A DNA stretch of 64,000 nucleotides, taken from positions 124,001 to 188,000 of the forward strand of contig NZ_JACOIK010000003.1 in assembly GCF_014692515.1 (NCBI RefSeq). Direction: 5' to 3'. Shown here piece after piece: positions 28,096-37,076 of the stretch. This DNA comes from Sphingobacterium micropteri (GTDB lineage: Bacteria; Bacteroidota; Bacteroidia; Sphingobacteriales; Sphingobacteriaceae). The translations under genes were made by a program, and so were the position numbers. The notes under the pieces were generated by a model. That model was not told the DNA's origin. It did not search any database and saw only the letters and a list, made by a program, of their open reading frames with translations. The first letter of the stretch is position 1. Each line of letters starts with the position of its first letter.

Positions 28096-29181
28096 TTAAC
28101 AGTACGCTTTAAACCGTAATAAATGATCCGCTAATACCAAAGCCGTCATCGCCTCCACAATGATAACGGCGCGGGAAACAACACAAGGGTCGTGGCGCCC
28201 TTTGCCCGAAATCGTAGTGCTATCGCCAGCTTCATTCAATGTTTCCTGGTCACGCATAATCGTAGCAACCGGTTTGAAAGCTGTACGGAACATAATATCC
28301 ATACCATTGGATATGCCGCCTTGGATACCGCCCGAGAAATTTGTGCGCGTGCGCACTTGCTCTTCTTCTTTCACGAATATATCGTTGTGTTCAGAGCCTT
28401 GCATCTCCGAACCGCTGAATCCCGAACCGTATTCAAATCCATGAACAGCATTAATGCTTAACATAGCCTTTCCTAAATCCGCGTGTAATTTATCGAATAC
28501 GGGCTCGCCAAGTCCGACAGGTACGCCGCGGACGATGGTTGATATTTTTCCGCCAATCGTATCTCCTGCTTTTCTTATCGAATCAATAAGAGCAATCATT
28601 TCATTTGCTGTTGCTGGATCTGCGCAGCGGGCAATGTTGCTTTCCCGTATCTCGAGTAGCGAAGACAAATCAGTGGTGTCCAAATTCGGAGCTTCCAAGG
28701 TGCCGACAGCAGAAACATGGGCGAAAATTTCAATGCCTTGGCTTTTGAGGTATAACTTGGCGATCGCGCCGGCTGCAACCCGTGCTGCTGTTTCCCTAGC
28801 GGAAGATCGGCCACCACCACGGTAGTCCCGGATACCATATTTTTGTTGATAGGTGTAATCAGCATGAGATGGACGATATTTGTCTGCGATATGCGAGTAA
28901 TCTTTAGAACGTTGATCCTCATTCGGTATCAGAATAGCAATAGGTGTTCCAGTTGATTTTCCTTCAAATACGCCAGATAGAATTTGGGCAGTGTCGCTTT
29001 CTTTACGCTGTGTCGTGATTTTAGATTGTCCTGGTTTACGTTTATCCAATTCGGACTGTATAAACTCTTCGTCGATGGAAATATTGGGCGGACAACCATC
29101 AATAATAACACCAATCGCTTTTCCATGCGATTCGCCGAAAGTAGTTATTTTAAAAAGGTGGCCAAATGAGTTTCCTGCCAT
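28096..29181 (-). CDS. aroC: Chorismate synthase
   Basis: A 361-residue FMN-dependent enzyme making chorismate from EPSP, the last common aromatic step. The opening [27 protein letters not shown] is the family signature (active-site His18), with [22 protein letters not shown] near 120-141 and [20 protein letters not shown] near 325. It is the last gene of the pheA-led operon, 32 bases behind aroA. Confidence 0.98.
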   Translation of the reverse strand: MAGNSFGHLFKITTFGESHGKAIGVIIDGCPPNISIDEEFIQSELDKRKPGQSKITTQRKESDTAQILSGVFEGKSTGTPIAILIPNEDQRSKDYSHIADKYRPSHADYTYQQKYGIRDYRGGGRSSARETAARVAAGAIAKLYLKSQGIEIFAHVSAVGTLEAPNLDTTDLSSLLEIRESNIARCADPATANEMIALIDSIRKAGDTIGGKISTIVRGVPVGLGEPVFDKLHADLGKAMLSINAVHGFEYGSGFSGSEMQGSEHNDIFVKEEEQVRTRTNFSGGIQGGISNGMDIMFRTAFKPVATIMRDQETLNEAGDSTTISGKGRHDPCVVSRAVIIVEAMTALVLADHLLRFKAYC

Positions 29182-29213
29182 GATGTAATTTTTCTATTTG
29201 TTTAACTGTTTAC

Positions 29214-30470
29214 CTATTGCTCGGCGGTGAATCCCTGTTGTTGCAAGTGTTCCCAAAAATCAGGATAAGATTTTTCCACCACGATCGGATCGTTAATAAT
29301 CACTTCGTCAAATGCCAGTGCCAAAGGCGCAAATGCCATCGCCATCCGATGATCTTCATAGGTGTCAAATGTAACGTTTTTCGGAACATAAGCGTCCTTC
29401 GTATTGACATGGTAAGTTTCTCCATCTGCAATGATGGTTGCGCCAAACTTTTCAATTTCGTTTTTCAATGCGGCCAGTCGGTCTGTTTCCTTGATTTTCA
29501 AGGTTTCTACACCTGTGATCGAGATATCGCGCCGGATTGCTGCAGCTAATGCCACAATGGTTTGTGCCAAATCTGGACATTCTTTGAAGTCAAACAAAAC
29601 TTTGTCAGAGCCATTGTTGACCTTCGCGATATGCAGTCCGTCTTCCTGAAACGAGCTGGCGACGCCAAAATGAGACATGATGTCGACAATGGCTATATCT
29701 CCTTGTAAGCTATGCGCTTTCAAGCCCGGCAACACCGCTTCTCCTTTTTCGGATAAAGCTACCATCGCATACCAATACGAAGCAGCACTCCAATCCGGTT
29801 CAACATAAATGGTTGTTGGCTGAAATTCCTGTGGTTCAATCGCAATACTGTTGTCTATCCAGCTATAGGATATGCCTGCTTCCTGCAGCATGTTCAGCGT
29901 CATCGTCACATAGGGTCTGGAAGTGAGCTCACCTTCAATTTCCAATAAGAGTCCGTCGTTAAGCGAAGCGGCGATAAGCAGGAGCGAAGACAGGTATTGG
30001 CTGCTAACATTGCCCTGTATGCGGATTTTCCGTTGGTTTTGTGCCATCCCTCCTTTGATTTTCAAGGGAGGAAAACCGTCTGCTTTCTCATAGGTCATAT
30101 CCGCCCCCAACGTTTTTAAGGCATCGACAAGAATGCCAATAGGACGCTGTTGCATACGTTCCGTGCCTGTCAAGACAAAGTTTCCTTCTATCAGGTTCAG
30201 ATAAGAGGTAAGGAAGCGCATAGCCGTTCCTGCAGGGCCAATGTCCACGGTAACGATCTCCTCCGTCTCCCGCCCCGTGTCGGCCAGTGCCAACGCTTTG
30301 TTCATAATAACCGTATCGGCGGCGGCGGATAAATTTTCTACGTTAACTGTGCCTCGGCTTAATGCCTGTATAATAAGAGCACGGTTGCTCTCTGATTTAG
30401 AACCAGTAAGTTGAACCGTGCCCTGTATTACTTTCGACGGATGACGAAGTGTAAGTGATGTTGAACTCAT
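29214..30470 (-). CDS. aroA: 5-enolpyruvylshikimate-3-phosphate synthase
   Basis: A 418-residue enzyme joining shikimate 3-phosphate and PEP. Two inside-out alpha/beta domains carry GSKSESNRALIIQAL near 23, GPAGTAMRFLTSYL near 83, and KIKETDRLAALKNEIEKFGA near 322. The motif GPAGTAMR corresponds to the PEP-binding NAGTAMR motif. Its ATG directly abuts the TAA of the upstream DAHP synthase gene, so translation is coupled. Confidence 0.97.
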   Translation of the reverse strand: MSSTSLTLRHPSKVIQGTVQLTGSKSESNRALIIQALSRGTVNVENLSAAADTVIMNKALALADTGRETEEIVTVDIGPAGTAMRFLTSYLNLIEGNFVLTGTERMQQRPIGILVDALKTLGADMTYEKADGFPPLKIKGGMAQNQRKIRIQGNVSSQYLSSLLLIAASLNDGLLLEIEGELTSRPYVTMTLNMLQEAGISYSWIDNSIAIEPQEFQPTTIYVEPDWSAASYWYAMVALSEKGEAVLPGLKAHSLQGDIAIVDIMSHFGVASSFQEDGLHIAKVNNGSDKVLFDFKECPDLAQTIVALAAAIRRDISITGVETLKIKETDRLAALKNEIEKFGATIIADGETYHVNTKDAYVPKNVTFDTYEDHRMAMAFAPLALAFDEVIINDPIVVEKSYPDFWEHLQQQGFTAEQ

Positions 30471-31577
30471 TTACGCCTCCGCCACAGGTTTTACATTCAT
30501 GACTTCGTTTTGCTTGCGGATAGATTCGTTGTGCAATAATTCCAAGTATTTCGCCGCAAAGTCTTCACTGAGTGATAATGCTCTTGCCAACTGGACTCTT
30601 TTTTCCAGTATCTCATCCCAGCGGCTAACTTGCAGGATGGTCACGTTATTATCGCGCTTGTATTCCCCAATTTTCTCTGCGATTTTCATGCGATCGCCAA
30701 TTTGTTTTAGGATGGCATCATCTAATTTATCGATTTGCTGACGCAACTCGGCTAATTTGTCATCGAAAACTGGATTATTGGATTCTGGGTGACGAACCGA
30801 TAAATTATCAAGTAGGTCGGCCAATGCTGCGGGCGTTACTTGTTGTTTTGCATCTGTCCAAGCTACGGATGGGTCGATATGTGATTCCACGATCAGACCT
30901 TGTTGGTCCATATCCATGGCTTTCTGTGCGATGTAAGGGATCAGTTCACGATTTCCGCAGATGTGGCTAGGATCGTTAATGATCGGAAGTTCTGGACAGG
31001 CTGATTTCAACTGTACGGCTAAGTCCCACATCGGTTCGTTACGGAAAGCGGTTTTTTCGAATGAGGAGAATCCACGATGGATAGCCCCTAATTTTTTAAT
31101 CCCTGCACGGTTGATACGCTCTAGTGCTCCGATCCATAAAGAAAGGTCTGGGTTAACCGGGTTTTTAACGAATACCGGTACATCAACGCTTTGTAAAGCA
31201 TCTGCAATTTCTTGTACGGTGAATGGGTTTGCGGTGGAACGGGCGCCTACCCACAAGATATCTATACCGGCAGCTAAAGCTTCTTCAACATGTTTAGCAG
31301 TAGCCACTTCTGTAGCGGTTAATAAGCCTGTTTCTGCTTTGGCTCTTCTTAACCATTCCAAACCTACACTGCCTATTCCTTCGAATTCACCTGGACGTGT
31401 CCGAGGTTTCCATATACCCGCACGTAGTACATTTACTTTTCCGGTATTTGCTAATAAATGTGCAGTAGAGACTAATTGTTCTTCTGTCTCTGCGCTGCAT
31501 GGCCCTGCAATGATTAAGGGTTTATCGCCTGTATCTATCCAAGATTTTAAAGGAACGATGTCTAATGTATGTTTCAT
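30471..31577 (-). CDS. aroG: Bifunctional DAHP synthase / chorismate mutase
   Basis: A 368-residue fusion. The N-terminal type I DAHP synthase (about 1-265) has IIAGPCSAE near 23, RAGIWKPRTRPGEFEG near 52 and INDPSHICG near 190. The C-terminal AroQ-type chorismate mutase (about 272-355) has LAELRQQIDKLDDAILKQIGDRMKIAEKIGEYKR. It therefore starts the shikimate pathway and converts chorismate to prephenate, with the mutase domain probably also acting as an allosteric sensor, as known for related fusions. It lies 32 bases after pheA. Confidence 0.97.
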   Translation of the reverse strand: MKHTLDIVPLKSWIDTGDKPLIIAGPCSAETEEQLVSTAHLLANTGKVNVLRAGIWKPRTRPGEFEGIGSVGLEWLRRAKAETGLLTATEVATAKHVEEALAAGIDILWVGARSTANPFTVQEIADALQSVDVPVFVKNPVNPDLSLWIGALERINRAGIKKLGAIHRGFSSFEKTAFRNEPMWDLAVQLKSACPELPIINDPSHICGNRELIPYIAQKAMDMDQQGLIVESHIDPSVAWTDAKQQVTPAALADLLDNLSVRHPESNNPVFDDKLAELRQQIDKLDDAILKQIGDRMKIAEKIGEYKRDNNVTILQVSRWDEILEKRVQLARALSLSEDFAAKYLELLHNESIRKQNEVMNVKPVAEA

Positions 31578-31609
31578 GATTTCAATGATTTGCTAATGAA
31601 TAATATTTG

Positions 31610-32437
31610 TTATACTTTCTCGTTTTTAACATATTCCCCCATAATGGTGAAATTGATGGTATGTTTTAATACTTTGCGGATAGCGGCATCATAATCGCTT
31701 TGTTTTTTCCATTCTACATCCACATAAAAATCGTATTCGTTTCGACGACCTACTACCGGCATGGATTGGATTTTGCTCAGATTTACATTTTGCTCTGCAA
31801 AGCACTGTAATACGTTGGCTAAAGCACCTACGCTATTTCCTGTTTGGAAAGATAGGGAGGCTTTGTTTGCATTTTTTTGTTCGATAATCTCGTTGGAGAG
31901 AATCAAGAAACGTGTTGCGTTTTTCTTGTTGGTTTCGATTCTTTTTTCCAGAATTTCTAAGCCGTATAATTTAGCTGCTGCCACACTCGCAATTGCCGCG
32001 GTATTGGTTAATTTGTTCTCAATAATGCTTTTAGCACATGCGGCGGTATCCATACCTTCCTTTACCGTCCATTCGGGATAATCACTCAAAAACTCATCAC
32101 ATTGACGAATGGCAATCGGATGGGACTCTACAAATTTTATATCGGAAAGTTTCGTACCGGCTAGTGCCAGTAAATTTTGCTGTATATTTAAATGTACTTC
32201 GCCAATGATATGAAATTTATAATCGCGAAGCAGATTGTAATTAGGCAAGATACTACCTGCAATAGCATTTTCTATGGCCATGACCACATAATCCGCTTTG
32301 CCCTGTTTCAACATTTCACAGGTCTTCTTGAAAGATTCACATTCTAAGATTTCAATGTCATCGTCACCGAAATATTTATGCGCCGCTTCTTCGTGAAAGG
32401 AGGCTTTAACGCCCTGTATTGCAATTCTTGTTTTCAT
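31610..32437 (-). CDS. pheA: Prephenate dehydratase with ACT domain
   Basis: A 275-residue enzyme that turns prephenate into phenylpyruvate. The catalytic domain (about 1-180) shows ADYVVMAIENAIAGSI near 50, SHPIAIRQC near 112, and the catalytic Thr-Arg-Phe in KNATRFLILS near 172. The C-terminal ACT domain (about 195-270) has GALANVLQCFAEQNVNLSKIQSMP, with the Phe-binding GALA motif, so feedback by Phe is likely. It is first in the pheA-aroG-aroA-aroC operon and follows a Phe/Tyr attenuator leader. Confidence 0.96.
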   Translation of the reverse strand: MKTRIAIQGVKASFHEEAAHKYFGDDDIEILECESFKKTCEMLKQGKADYVVMAIENAIAGSILPNYNLLRDYKFHIIGEVHLNIQQNLLALAGTKLSDIKFVESHPIAIRQCDEFLSDYPEWTVKEGMDTAACAKSIIENKLTNTAAIASVAAAKLYGLEILEKRIETNKKNATRFLILSNEIIEQKNANKASLSFQTGNSVGALANVLQCFAEQNVNLSKIQSMPVVGRRNEYDFYVDVEWKKQSDYDAAIRKVLKHTINFTIMGEYVKNEKV

Positions 32438-32487
32438 CTATTTATTCCTCTTTCATCCAATTGTTTTAATCGTTGCTATGCTGCAAC

Positions 32488-32521
32488 AAAAAAAGTCCCG
32501 AATGTAATCCGGGACTTTTTT
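32488..32521 (-). terminator. Attenuator terminator upstream of pheA
   Basis: A 12-bp stem on the minus strand: AAAAAAGTCCCG (32521-32510), loop of 9, CGGGACTTTTTT (32500-32489), then a T-run. It lies between the pheA leader ORF and the pheA ATG rather than behind a gene, which is the arrangement of an attenuator. Confidence 0.85.
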
Positions 32522-32552
32522 GTTTATTTCACACAAACATACAAACTCCCAG
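32509..32552 (-). promoter_or_regulatory. Antiterminator pairing of the pheA attenuator
   Basis: CTGGGAGTTT (minus, 32552-32543) can pair with AAAGTCCCGG (32518-32509), nine of ten positions including one G-U, using the left arm of the terminator. It begins 3 bases after the leader stop codon. A ribosome that finishes the leader would mask it and let the terminator form; a ribosome stalled on Phe/Tyr codons would leave it free. Confidence 0.65.
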
Positions 32553-32554
32553 TT

Positions 32555-32608
32555 TTACCGCTTAAAGTAAAAGTTGTTAAAATAGAAGTATGTATGGTGT
32601 GTTATCAT
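32555..32608 (-). CDS. Phe/Tyr-rich leader peptide of the pheA operon
   Basis: A 17-residue ORF with ATG at 32608 and TAA at 32555, encoding MITHHTYFYFNNFYFKR. Residues 7-15 contain four Phe and three Tyr. It begins about 14 bases after the predicted transcription start, ends 34 bases before a terminator hairpin, and precedes the prephenate dehydratase operon. Together these are the marks of a translated attenuation leader like pheL. There is no Trp codon. Codons TTT TAC (32572-32567) can also pair with GTAAAA (32558-32553). Confidence 0.8.
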   Translation of the reverse strand: MITHHTYFYFNNFYFKR

Positions 32609-32626
32609 GTCTCAAATTTTATAATC

Positions 32627-32658
32627 CAAAGGTATAATTATTATTTTATATATACAAA
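32627..32658 (-). promoter_or_regulatory. Promoter of the pheA operon
   Basis: On the minus strand: TTTG (32658-32655), 20 bases, TACCTTTG (32634-32627). This is an exact -33/-7 consensus match. The start near 32622 puts the leader ORF at the very 5' end of the mRNA. Confidence 0.75.
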
Positions 32659-32659
32659 A

Positions 32660-32897
32660 TAAATTTAAAAATATTTGTTTTTTGTAGTGTTTTAGGGCTA
32701 ATAAATAACTGAATTTTTGATTAAAAATTATATAGTTTTTATTGAACGTTTTTAACCTTTACTTTTTTCTACAAATATTGTAAATATTTGTTTTTGAGTA
32801 TTTTAATTTTTAATAGTTATTTTATTGAACATTTTTTAATAGAATTTTTTGCATTTTTTTTTATGTTTTTAATGTTATAAAAGTTGTTTTTTTTTAT
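32660..32897. other. AT-rich intergenic stretch behind bioB
   Basis: Very AT-rich sequence between the bioB stop and the pheA promoter. I see no gene and no clear bioB terminator. Two near-identical stretches (TTTATTGAAC at 32738 and 32821) and two copies of AAATATTTGTTTTT (32668, 32782) are present but not evenly spaced. Confidence 0.5.
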
Positions 32898-33866
32898 CTA
32901 TTTTTTCATAGGTTTTAAGCCTAAATTTTGAAGCATTTGTATGTCTTTTGTGATGCTGGGATTAGGGGTGACCAAAAGCGTCTCCCGGTCGCTGGTGAAG
33001 ATAGAATTTGCCCCGGCCAAAAAACACCATGCTTGTTCTGTTTCGGTCATTTCCAGACGTCCAGCGCTTAGCCTGACCATGGATCCCGGCATGGCGATCC
33101 GTGTCGTTGCAATCATCCGTACCATTTCCCATATGCCAACTTTAGGGTTATTTTCGAGTGGTGTTCCTTTTACTCTTGCCAAAGCATTGATCGGTACGGA
33201 TTCGGGATGTATGTCCATGTTAGCTAAGGTGAGCAACATCGATATTCTATCCGTCGTCGATTCGCCTAGACCAATAATCCCGCCGGAACATACCGTTATC
33301 CCTGCTTTTCTAACATTCTGAATCGTGTTAAGACGATTGTCAAACTGACGGGTAGAGATGATCTTCTCATAATATTCAGCAGAAGTGTCCATATTGTGAT
33401 TGTAGGCATAGAGTCCTGCCTCCTGTAGCCGTTTAGCTTGATGCGCTGTGAGCATGCCTAATGTACAGCATACTTCCAGCCCCAGTTCATTGACACCCTT
33501 TACCATATCGATGATCCGGTCAAAATCCCGATTGTCGCGGACTTCGCGCCAGGCGGCTGCCATACAAAAGCGGGAAGATCCATTCTCTTTTGCTTTCTTT
33601 GCGTGTGCCAAGACCGTTTCCGTGGGTAATAACGCCTGCACGTTGATGTCGGTATGATAACGAGCCGCTTGTCCACAGTAGGAACAATCTTCCGGACAGC
33701 CTCCCGTTTTTACCGATAGTAAGGTTGACAGCTGTATTTCATCGGCTTTGTGCCAAATGCGGTGAACACTTGCGGCTTCATATACCAGTTCCAAGATTGG
33801 TTTGTTGTAAATAGCTAACAATTCTTCTTTTGTCCAATCATGACGCAATGCTTCTCTATTCCTCAT
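32898..33866 (-). CDS. bioB: Biotin synthase
   Basis: A 322-residue radical SAM enzyme that inserts sulfur into dethiobiotin. Cys57, Cys61 and Cys64 in [12 protein letters not shown] bind the 4Fe-4S cluster. [15 protein letters not shown] near 155 and the cluster-ligand Arg in [10 protein letters not shown] near 266 are family marks. A -7 element TACTTTTG lies at 33893-33900. No other biotin gene is nearby, and no BirA-type operator was recognised. Confidence 0.97.
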   Translation of the reverse strand: MRNREALRHDWTKEELLAIYNKPILELVYEAASVHRIWHKADEIQLSTLLSVKTGGCPEDCSYCGQAARYHTDINVQALLPTETVLAHAKKAKENGSSRFCMAAAWREVRDNRDFDRIIDMVKGVNELGLEVCCTLGMLTAHQAKRLQEAGLYAYNHNMDTSAEYYEKIISTRQFDNRLNTIQNVRKAGITVCSGGIIGLGESTTDRISMLLTLANMDIHPESVPINALARVKGTPLENNPKVGIWEMVRMIATTRIAMPGSMVRLSAGRLEMTETEQAWCFLAGANSIFTSDRETLLVTPNPSITKDIQMLQNLGLKPMKK

Positions 33867-33892
33867 ATCCTAGTATTTATTTTGTTTTTGCA

Positions 33893-33900
33893 CAAAAGTA
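33893..33900 (-). promoter_or_regulatory. Candidate -7 element of bioB
   Basis: TACTTTTG on the minus strand matches TAnnTTTG, 26 bases before the bioB ATG. No clear -33 is seen. Confidence 0.45.
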
Positions 33901-34006
33901 AATCCCTGTAGAAGAGATGGGGCTACCGGTTCAGAATTGAACTCTAGTCCGGCTTGGAGAAGAACGCATAATTTCATTCCTTTGTCGGCATATCTCCTTT
34001 TATACT

Positions 34007-34864
34007 ATGATATATGTACTCATCAGTGTTATTTGCAGCGTGACTGTATCGGTTATTCTCAAACTCGCCAAGAAACAGGGCATTCAGCACCTCCATCTTA
34101 TTGTGTGGAATTATCCCATTGCGGCATTAGCCACGGTATTGTTCCTGAAACCGGAAGCAGCGGCGATCCCCTTAAGTGTATTGCCTTGGGGGTTATACTT
34201 ATCGCTGGCACTGCTTTTACCGACCATATTTTTGTGTATTGCTTATGCGATCCAATATAGTGGTATTGTAAAAACAGAAATTGCTCAACGTTTATCGTTA
34301 TTCATCCCCTTATTGGCAGCCTTTTTCATTTTCCATGAAGCAATAGGAATCAACAAGCTCGTCGGAATAGCGATTGGTATTGCCGCCATTTTGTGTTCTA
34401 TCGGTTGGAAAAAAACAGGTGTGATTGCTAAAAAAGGTACATGGAGTTATGCCGTCGCCGTGTTTCTTGGAATGGGGGTTATCGATATTCTATTTAAAAA
34501 AGTAGCCCTGTATCGAGATGTGTCCTACACTTATTCGATGTTATTGGTATTTATACTGGCGATGATTGTGGCATTTGGCTTTCTTGTATATCGTGTTGTG
34601 GTAAAAAAAGAACGTATACAATATAGAGCCGTAATTTGGGGAATCCTTCTGGGATTGTTTAACTTTGGGAATATCCTATTTTACATGAAAGCCCATCAGG
34701 CTTTATCTAGCAGTCCTTCGATTGTGTTTACAGGAATGAATATTGGCGTTATCCTGTTGGGGGCAGTTGTCGGTGTTGGCTTTTTTGCAGAGCGATTGAC
34801 CATGTTGAATAGGATCGGATTGGTGTTAGCTGTGATTTCCGTTTTAATTATCGCATATCTGTGA
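34007..34864 (+). CDS. EamA-family (drug/metabolite transporter) permease
   Basis: A 285-residue membrane protein with about ten hydrophobic segments and the two-fold EamA repeat (AQRLSLFIPLLAAFFIFHEAIGINKLVGIAIGIAAIL near 91-127, and a second copy near the C-terminus with FFAERLTMLNRIGLVLAVISVLII). The substrate is unknown. Its TGA overlaps the GTG start of the next gene (GTGA), indicating coupling. Confidence 0.88.
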   Translation: MIYVLISVICSVTVSVILKLAKKQGIQHLHLIVWNYPIAALATVLFLKPEAAAIPLSVLPWGLYLSLALLLPTIFLCIAYAIQYSGIVKTEIAQRLSLFIPLLAAFFIFHEAIGINKLVGIAIGIAAILCSIGWKKTGVIAKKGTWSYAVAVFLGMGVIDILFKKVALYRDVSYTYSMLLVFILAMIVAFGFLVYRVVVKKERIQYRAVIWGILLGLFNFGNILFYMKAHQALSSSPSIVFTGMNIGVILLGAVVGVGFFAERLTMLNRIGLVLAVISVLIIAYL

Positions 34865-35478
34865 GTCTATTTGAAGATACGTATTTAACGATTGAAACAC
34901 CCTGTGAGGGGGGATTTAAGGACAAAGGAAGCAAGTTTATCGCTTATGCTTATCCTTTTGGGGAGGAAGCGGCCCTTAAAGAGATTATTGCTGAATTGAG
35001 GGCTTTGCATCCTAAAGCGCGACATCACTGCTGGGCATACCGTCTGACGCCAGACCGTTCTGTTTTTCGGTTGAACGATGACGGCGAACCGTCGGGAACT
35101 GCCGGCCGTCCCATTTTGAACACCCTATTGTCCTACGATGTTACGAATATATTGGTTGTGGTGGTGCGTTATTTCGGTGGTACATTATTGGGCGTTCCAG
35201 GATTAATAAATGCTTATAAAACAGCTACGCAAGAAGCATTGGGGGCCGGAAAAATTGTCACGAAAACTGTCAATGATGTTTATCGGATTACGTTTGATTA
35301 TCTACAGATGAATGATGTAATGCGTCTAGTAAAAGAAGAAAATTTGCCTATTTTAAAACAAGAGTTCGATAACAACTGTTCTATGGATGTTGAAGTGAGG
35401 AAGTTACTCGTTAACCAAGTTATCCAAAAGCTCGACAATTTAGATGGTGTTCATTATGCATATCTTCATACTTTATGA
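34861..35478 (+). CDS. YigZ/IMPACT-family protein
   Basis: A 205-residue cytoplasmic protein. The UPF0029 domain (about 15-125) carries the family signature DDGEPSGTAGRPIL near 76 and VVVRYFGGTLLGVPGLINAY near 100; a C-terminal DUF1949-like domain follows (about 140-200). Relatives bind RNA or act in translation control, but the biochemical role is unsettled. The start is GTG 34861, overlapping the upstream stop; an ATGA overlap joins it to the next gene. Confidence 0.92.
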   Translation: MSLFEDTYLTIETPCEGGFKDKGSKFIAYAYPFGEEAALKEIIAELRALHPKARHHCWAYRLTPDRSVFRLNDDGEPSGTAGRPILNTLLSYDVTNILVVVVRYFGGTLLGVPGLINAYKTATQEALGAGKIVTKTVNDVYRITFDYLQMNDVMRLVKEENLPILKQEFDNNCSMDVEVRKLLVNQVIQKLDNLDGVHYAYLHTL

Positions 35479-36326
35479 TAGTTGATTCAGAACTAATACT
35501 TAATGCCGACGGCAGTACTTATCATCTTAATCTATTGCCAGAAGATTTGGCATCCACCATCGTTTTTGTGAGTGAACCTAATCTAGTGGGGGAGGTATCT
35601 CGTTATTTCGACCAAATCGATGTGAAAAAGGGAAAACGGGAGTTCATCACCCATACAGGTATGTTGCGAAATAAGCGTATTTCTGTTATTTCTACAGGGA
35701 TCGGTACCGATAATATTGATATCGTTTTCAATGAAATTGATGCATTGGTCAATGTTGACTTTGGAACGCGTACATTGAGATCGCCATTAACGAGCCTAGA
35801 TATTATTCGTATCGGAACCTCCGGCTCAATACAAGGTGATATTCGGATGGGTACCATCTTGGCAAGTGAATATGCGATCGGCTTTGATACGTTGATGCAA
35901 TATTATGTAAAGAATTATTCGGAAGAAGAAAAAGCGATTCAACATGCCGTAATGAACCATTTTGATAAGTTAGGTTTTACGCCTTACGTTGGTAGCGCAA
36001 GTAAAAAGTTGCTCCATCGGATAGCTCGTGATCTTCCAAAAGGTATAACCATGACGGCACCGGGGTTTTATGGACAAGATCTGTCCATGAGAACAAGGAA
36101 TGTATATCCCGATCTTATACGAAAAGCGAATGCATTTCAGTTGGAGGGAAGATCTATTACGAATCTAGAAATGGAAACGGCAGGCATCTATGCGCTAGCA
36201 AATATGTTTGGCCACCATGCACTTTCTATTAACGCGATCCTTGCCAGTAGGCTACATGATGCTTTTGTGGATGACCCCAAAGAGATTATAGACAAGGTCA
36301 TACGGTTTGTGTTAGAAAGGATTTAG
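35475..36326 (+). CDS. Nucleoside phosphorylase (uridine phosphorylase-like)
   Basis: A 283-residue member of the PNP/UDP family, which cleaves nucleosides with phosphate. ISVISTGIGTDNIDIVFNEI near 71-90 is the phosphate/ribose site region, RIGTSGSIQGDI near 115 is the family motif, and NLEMETAGIYALANMFG near 230 supplies the ribose-binding Glu. The exact base specificity is uncertain. The ATG overlaps the YigZ stop by 4 bases, so EamA-YigZ-phosphorylase form an operon. Confidence 0.9.
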   Translation: MIVDSELILNADGSTYHLNLLPEDLASTIVFVSEPNLVGEVSRYFDQIDVKKGKREFITHTGMLRNKRISVISTGIGTDNIDIVFNEIDALVNVDFGTRTLRSPLTSLDIIRIGTSGSIQGDIRMGTILASEYAIGFDTLMQYYVKNYSEEEKAIQHAVMNHFDKLGFTPYVGSASKKLLHRIARDLPKGITMTAPGFYGQDLSMRTRNVYPDLIRKANAFQLEGRSITNLEMETAGIYALANMFGHHALSINAILASRLHDAFVDDPKEIIDKVIRFVLERI

Positions 36327-36335
36327 CTGTATTGG

Positions 36336-37034
36336 TTACTTTCCTTCTCTTTTTAATTTGTCTCTTAGTAATTGATCGATTACTTCAACCCGCCGATACA
36401 CAACTTGAGTTGTTTCAACCAAGTTCTTGTATTTATCGAATATTTCTCTTGCTAATTCGGTATAATGAAAGAAAAATTCTTCTACTTTCCCGTATTCTTC
36501 TAGAAACGCCTGATGGTCATCGTCCAACGATACGGTATGGACAGATACCTCTTCATAACGTGGGTATACTTCATCGAGGGCATTGAAATAAGCAGGATCA
36601 ATCACGGCGTCATCTTCGTAGATATTTTCTATATCGCGATTATAGATTTCCGTCAGGTCGACTACTTTTTCATAGAGATTTTGTATGTCCACGTTGTGTT
36701 TGTCACAAACCGCAAAGAATGTTCCGATATCGATGGTGATTTCTCCGTCAAAAAGTTCTTTGTCTTCCAGCTCTGTAACATCGAGCCAATCTTCTAGTAT
36801 TTCCAGCTCCTGCTCGATGCCTAAACGGCGAAAAGAGAGGTCTGCAATGATATCGTCTACCGTCTTTAATTTACGTTCTATTTCGGTGACGTGTGCTTTG
36901 ATTTCCCAAGTTTTATCATGAGCTTCATAATAGGATTGCAACGCTTCTTTTTCAAACGATGGTGGTGTGATCTCGTCATCAAAATCGAGTGTAATATCTT
37001 TGAGAGGATGTTCTTTAACAATTGTTTTTATCAT
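36336..37034 (-). CDS. Conserved-looking acidic coiled-coil protein, function unknown
   Basis: A 232-residue, strongly acidic and almost entirely helical protein with no signal peptide and no membrane segment. Heptad-like stretches at about 35-85 (HVTEIERKLKTVDDIIADL...IEQELEILEDWL) and 165-228 suggest a coiled coil or helical bundle. I recognise no family. It lies upstream of nothing obvious on its own strand except, 258 bases or more away, the phosphorylase in the opposite orientation. It is transcribed in the same direction as the rod-shape operon, 42 bases behind rodA, and may be its last gene. Confidence 0.75.
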   Translation of the reverse strand: MIKTIVKEHPLKDITLDFDDEITPPSFEKEALQSYYEAHDKTWEIKAHVTEIERKLKTVDDIIADLSFRRLGIEQELEILEDWLDVTELEDKELFDGEITIDIGTFFAVCDKHNVDIQNLYEKVVDLTEIYNRDIENIYEDDAVIDPAYFNALDEVYPRYEEVSVHTVSLDDDHQAFLEEYGKVEEFFFHYTELAREIFDKYKNLVETTQVVYRRVEVIDQLLRDKLKREGK

Positions 37035-37076
37035 ATCGTGCTTTGCTGTTCCGTGTGTTAAAGATATTGAATTTAT

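Noticed and set aside
30961-31596. 211-residue plus-strand ORF opposite the DAHP synthase gene
   Set aside because: It is antisense to a clearly conserved enzyme, lacks a promoter and has the composition of a shadow frame.
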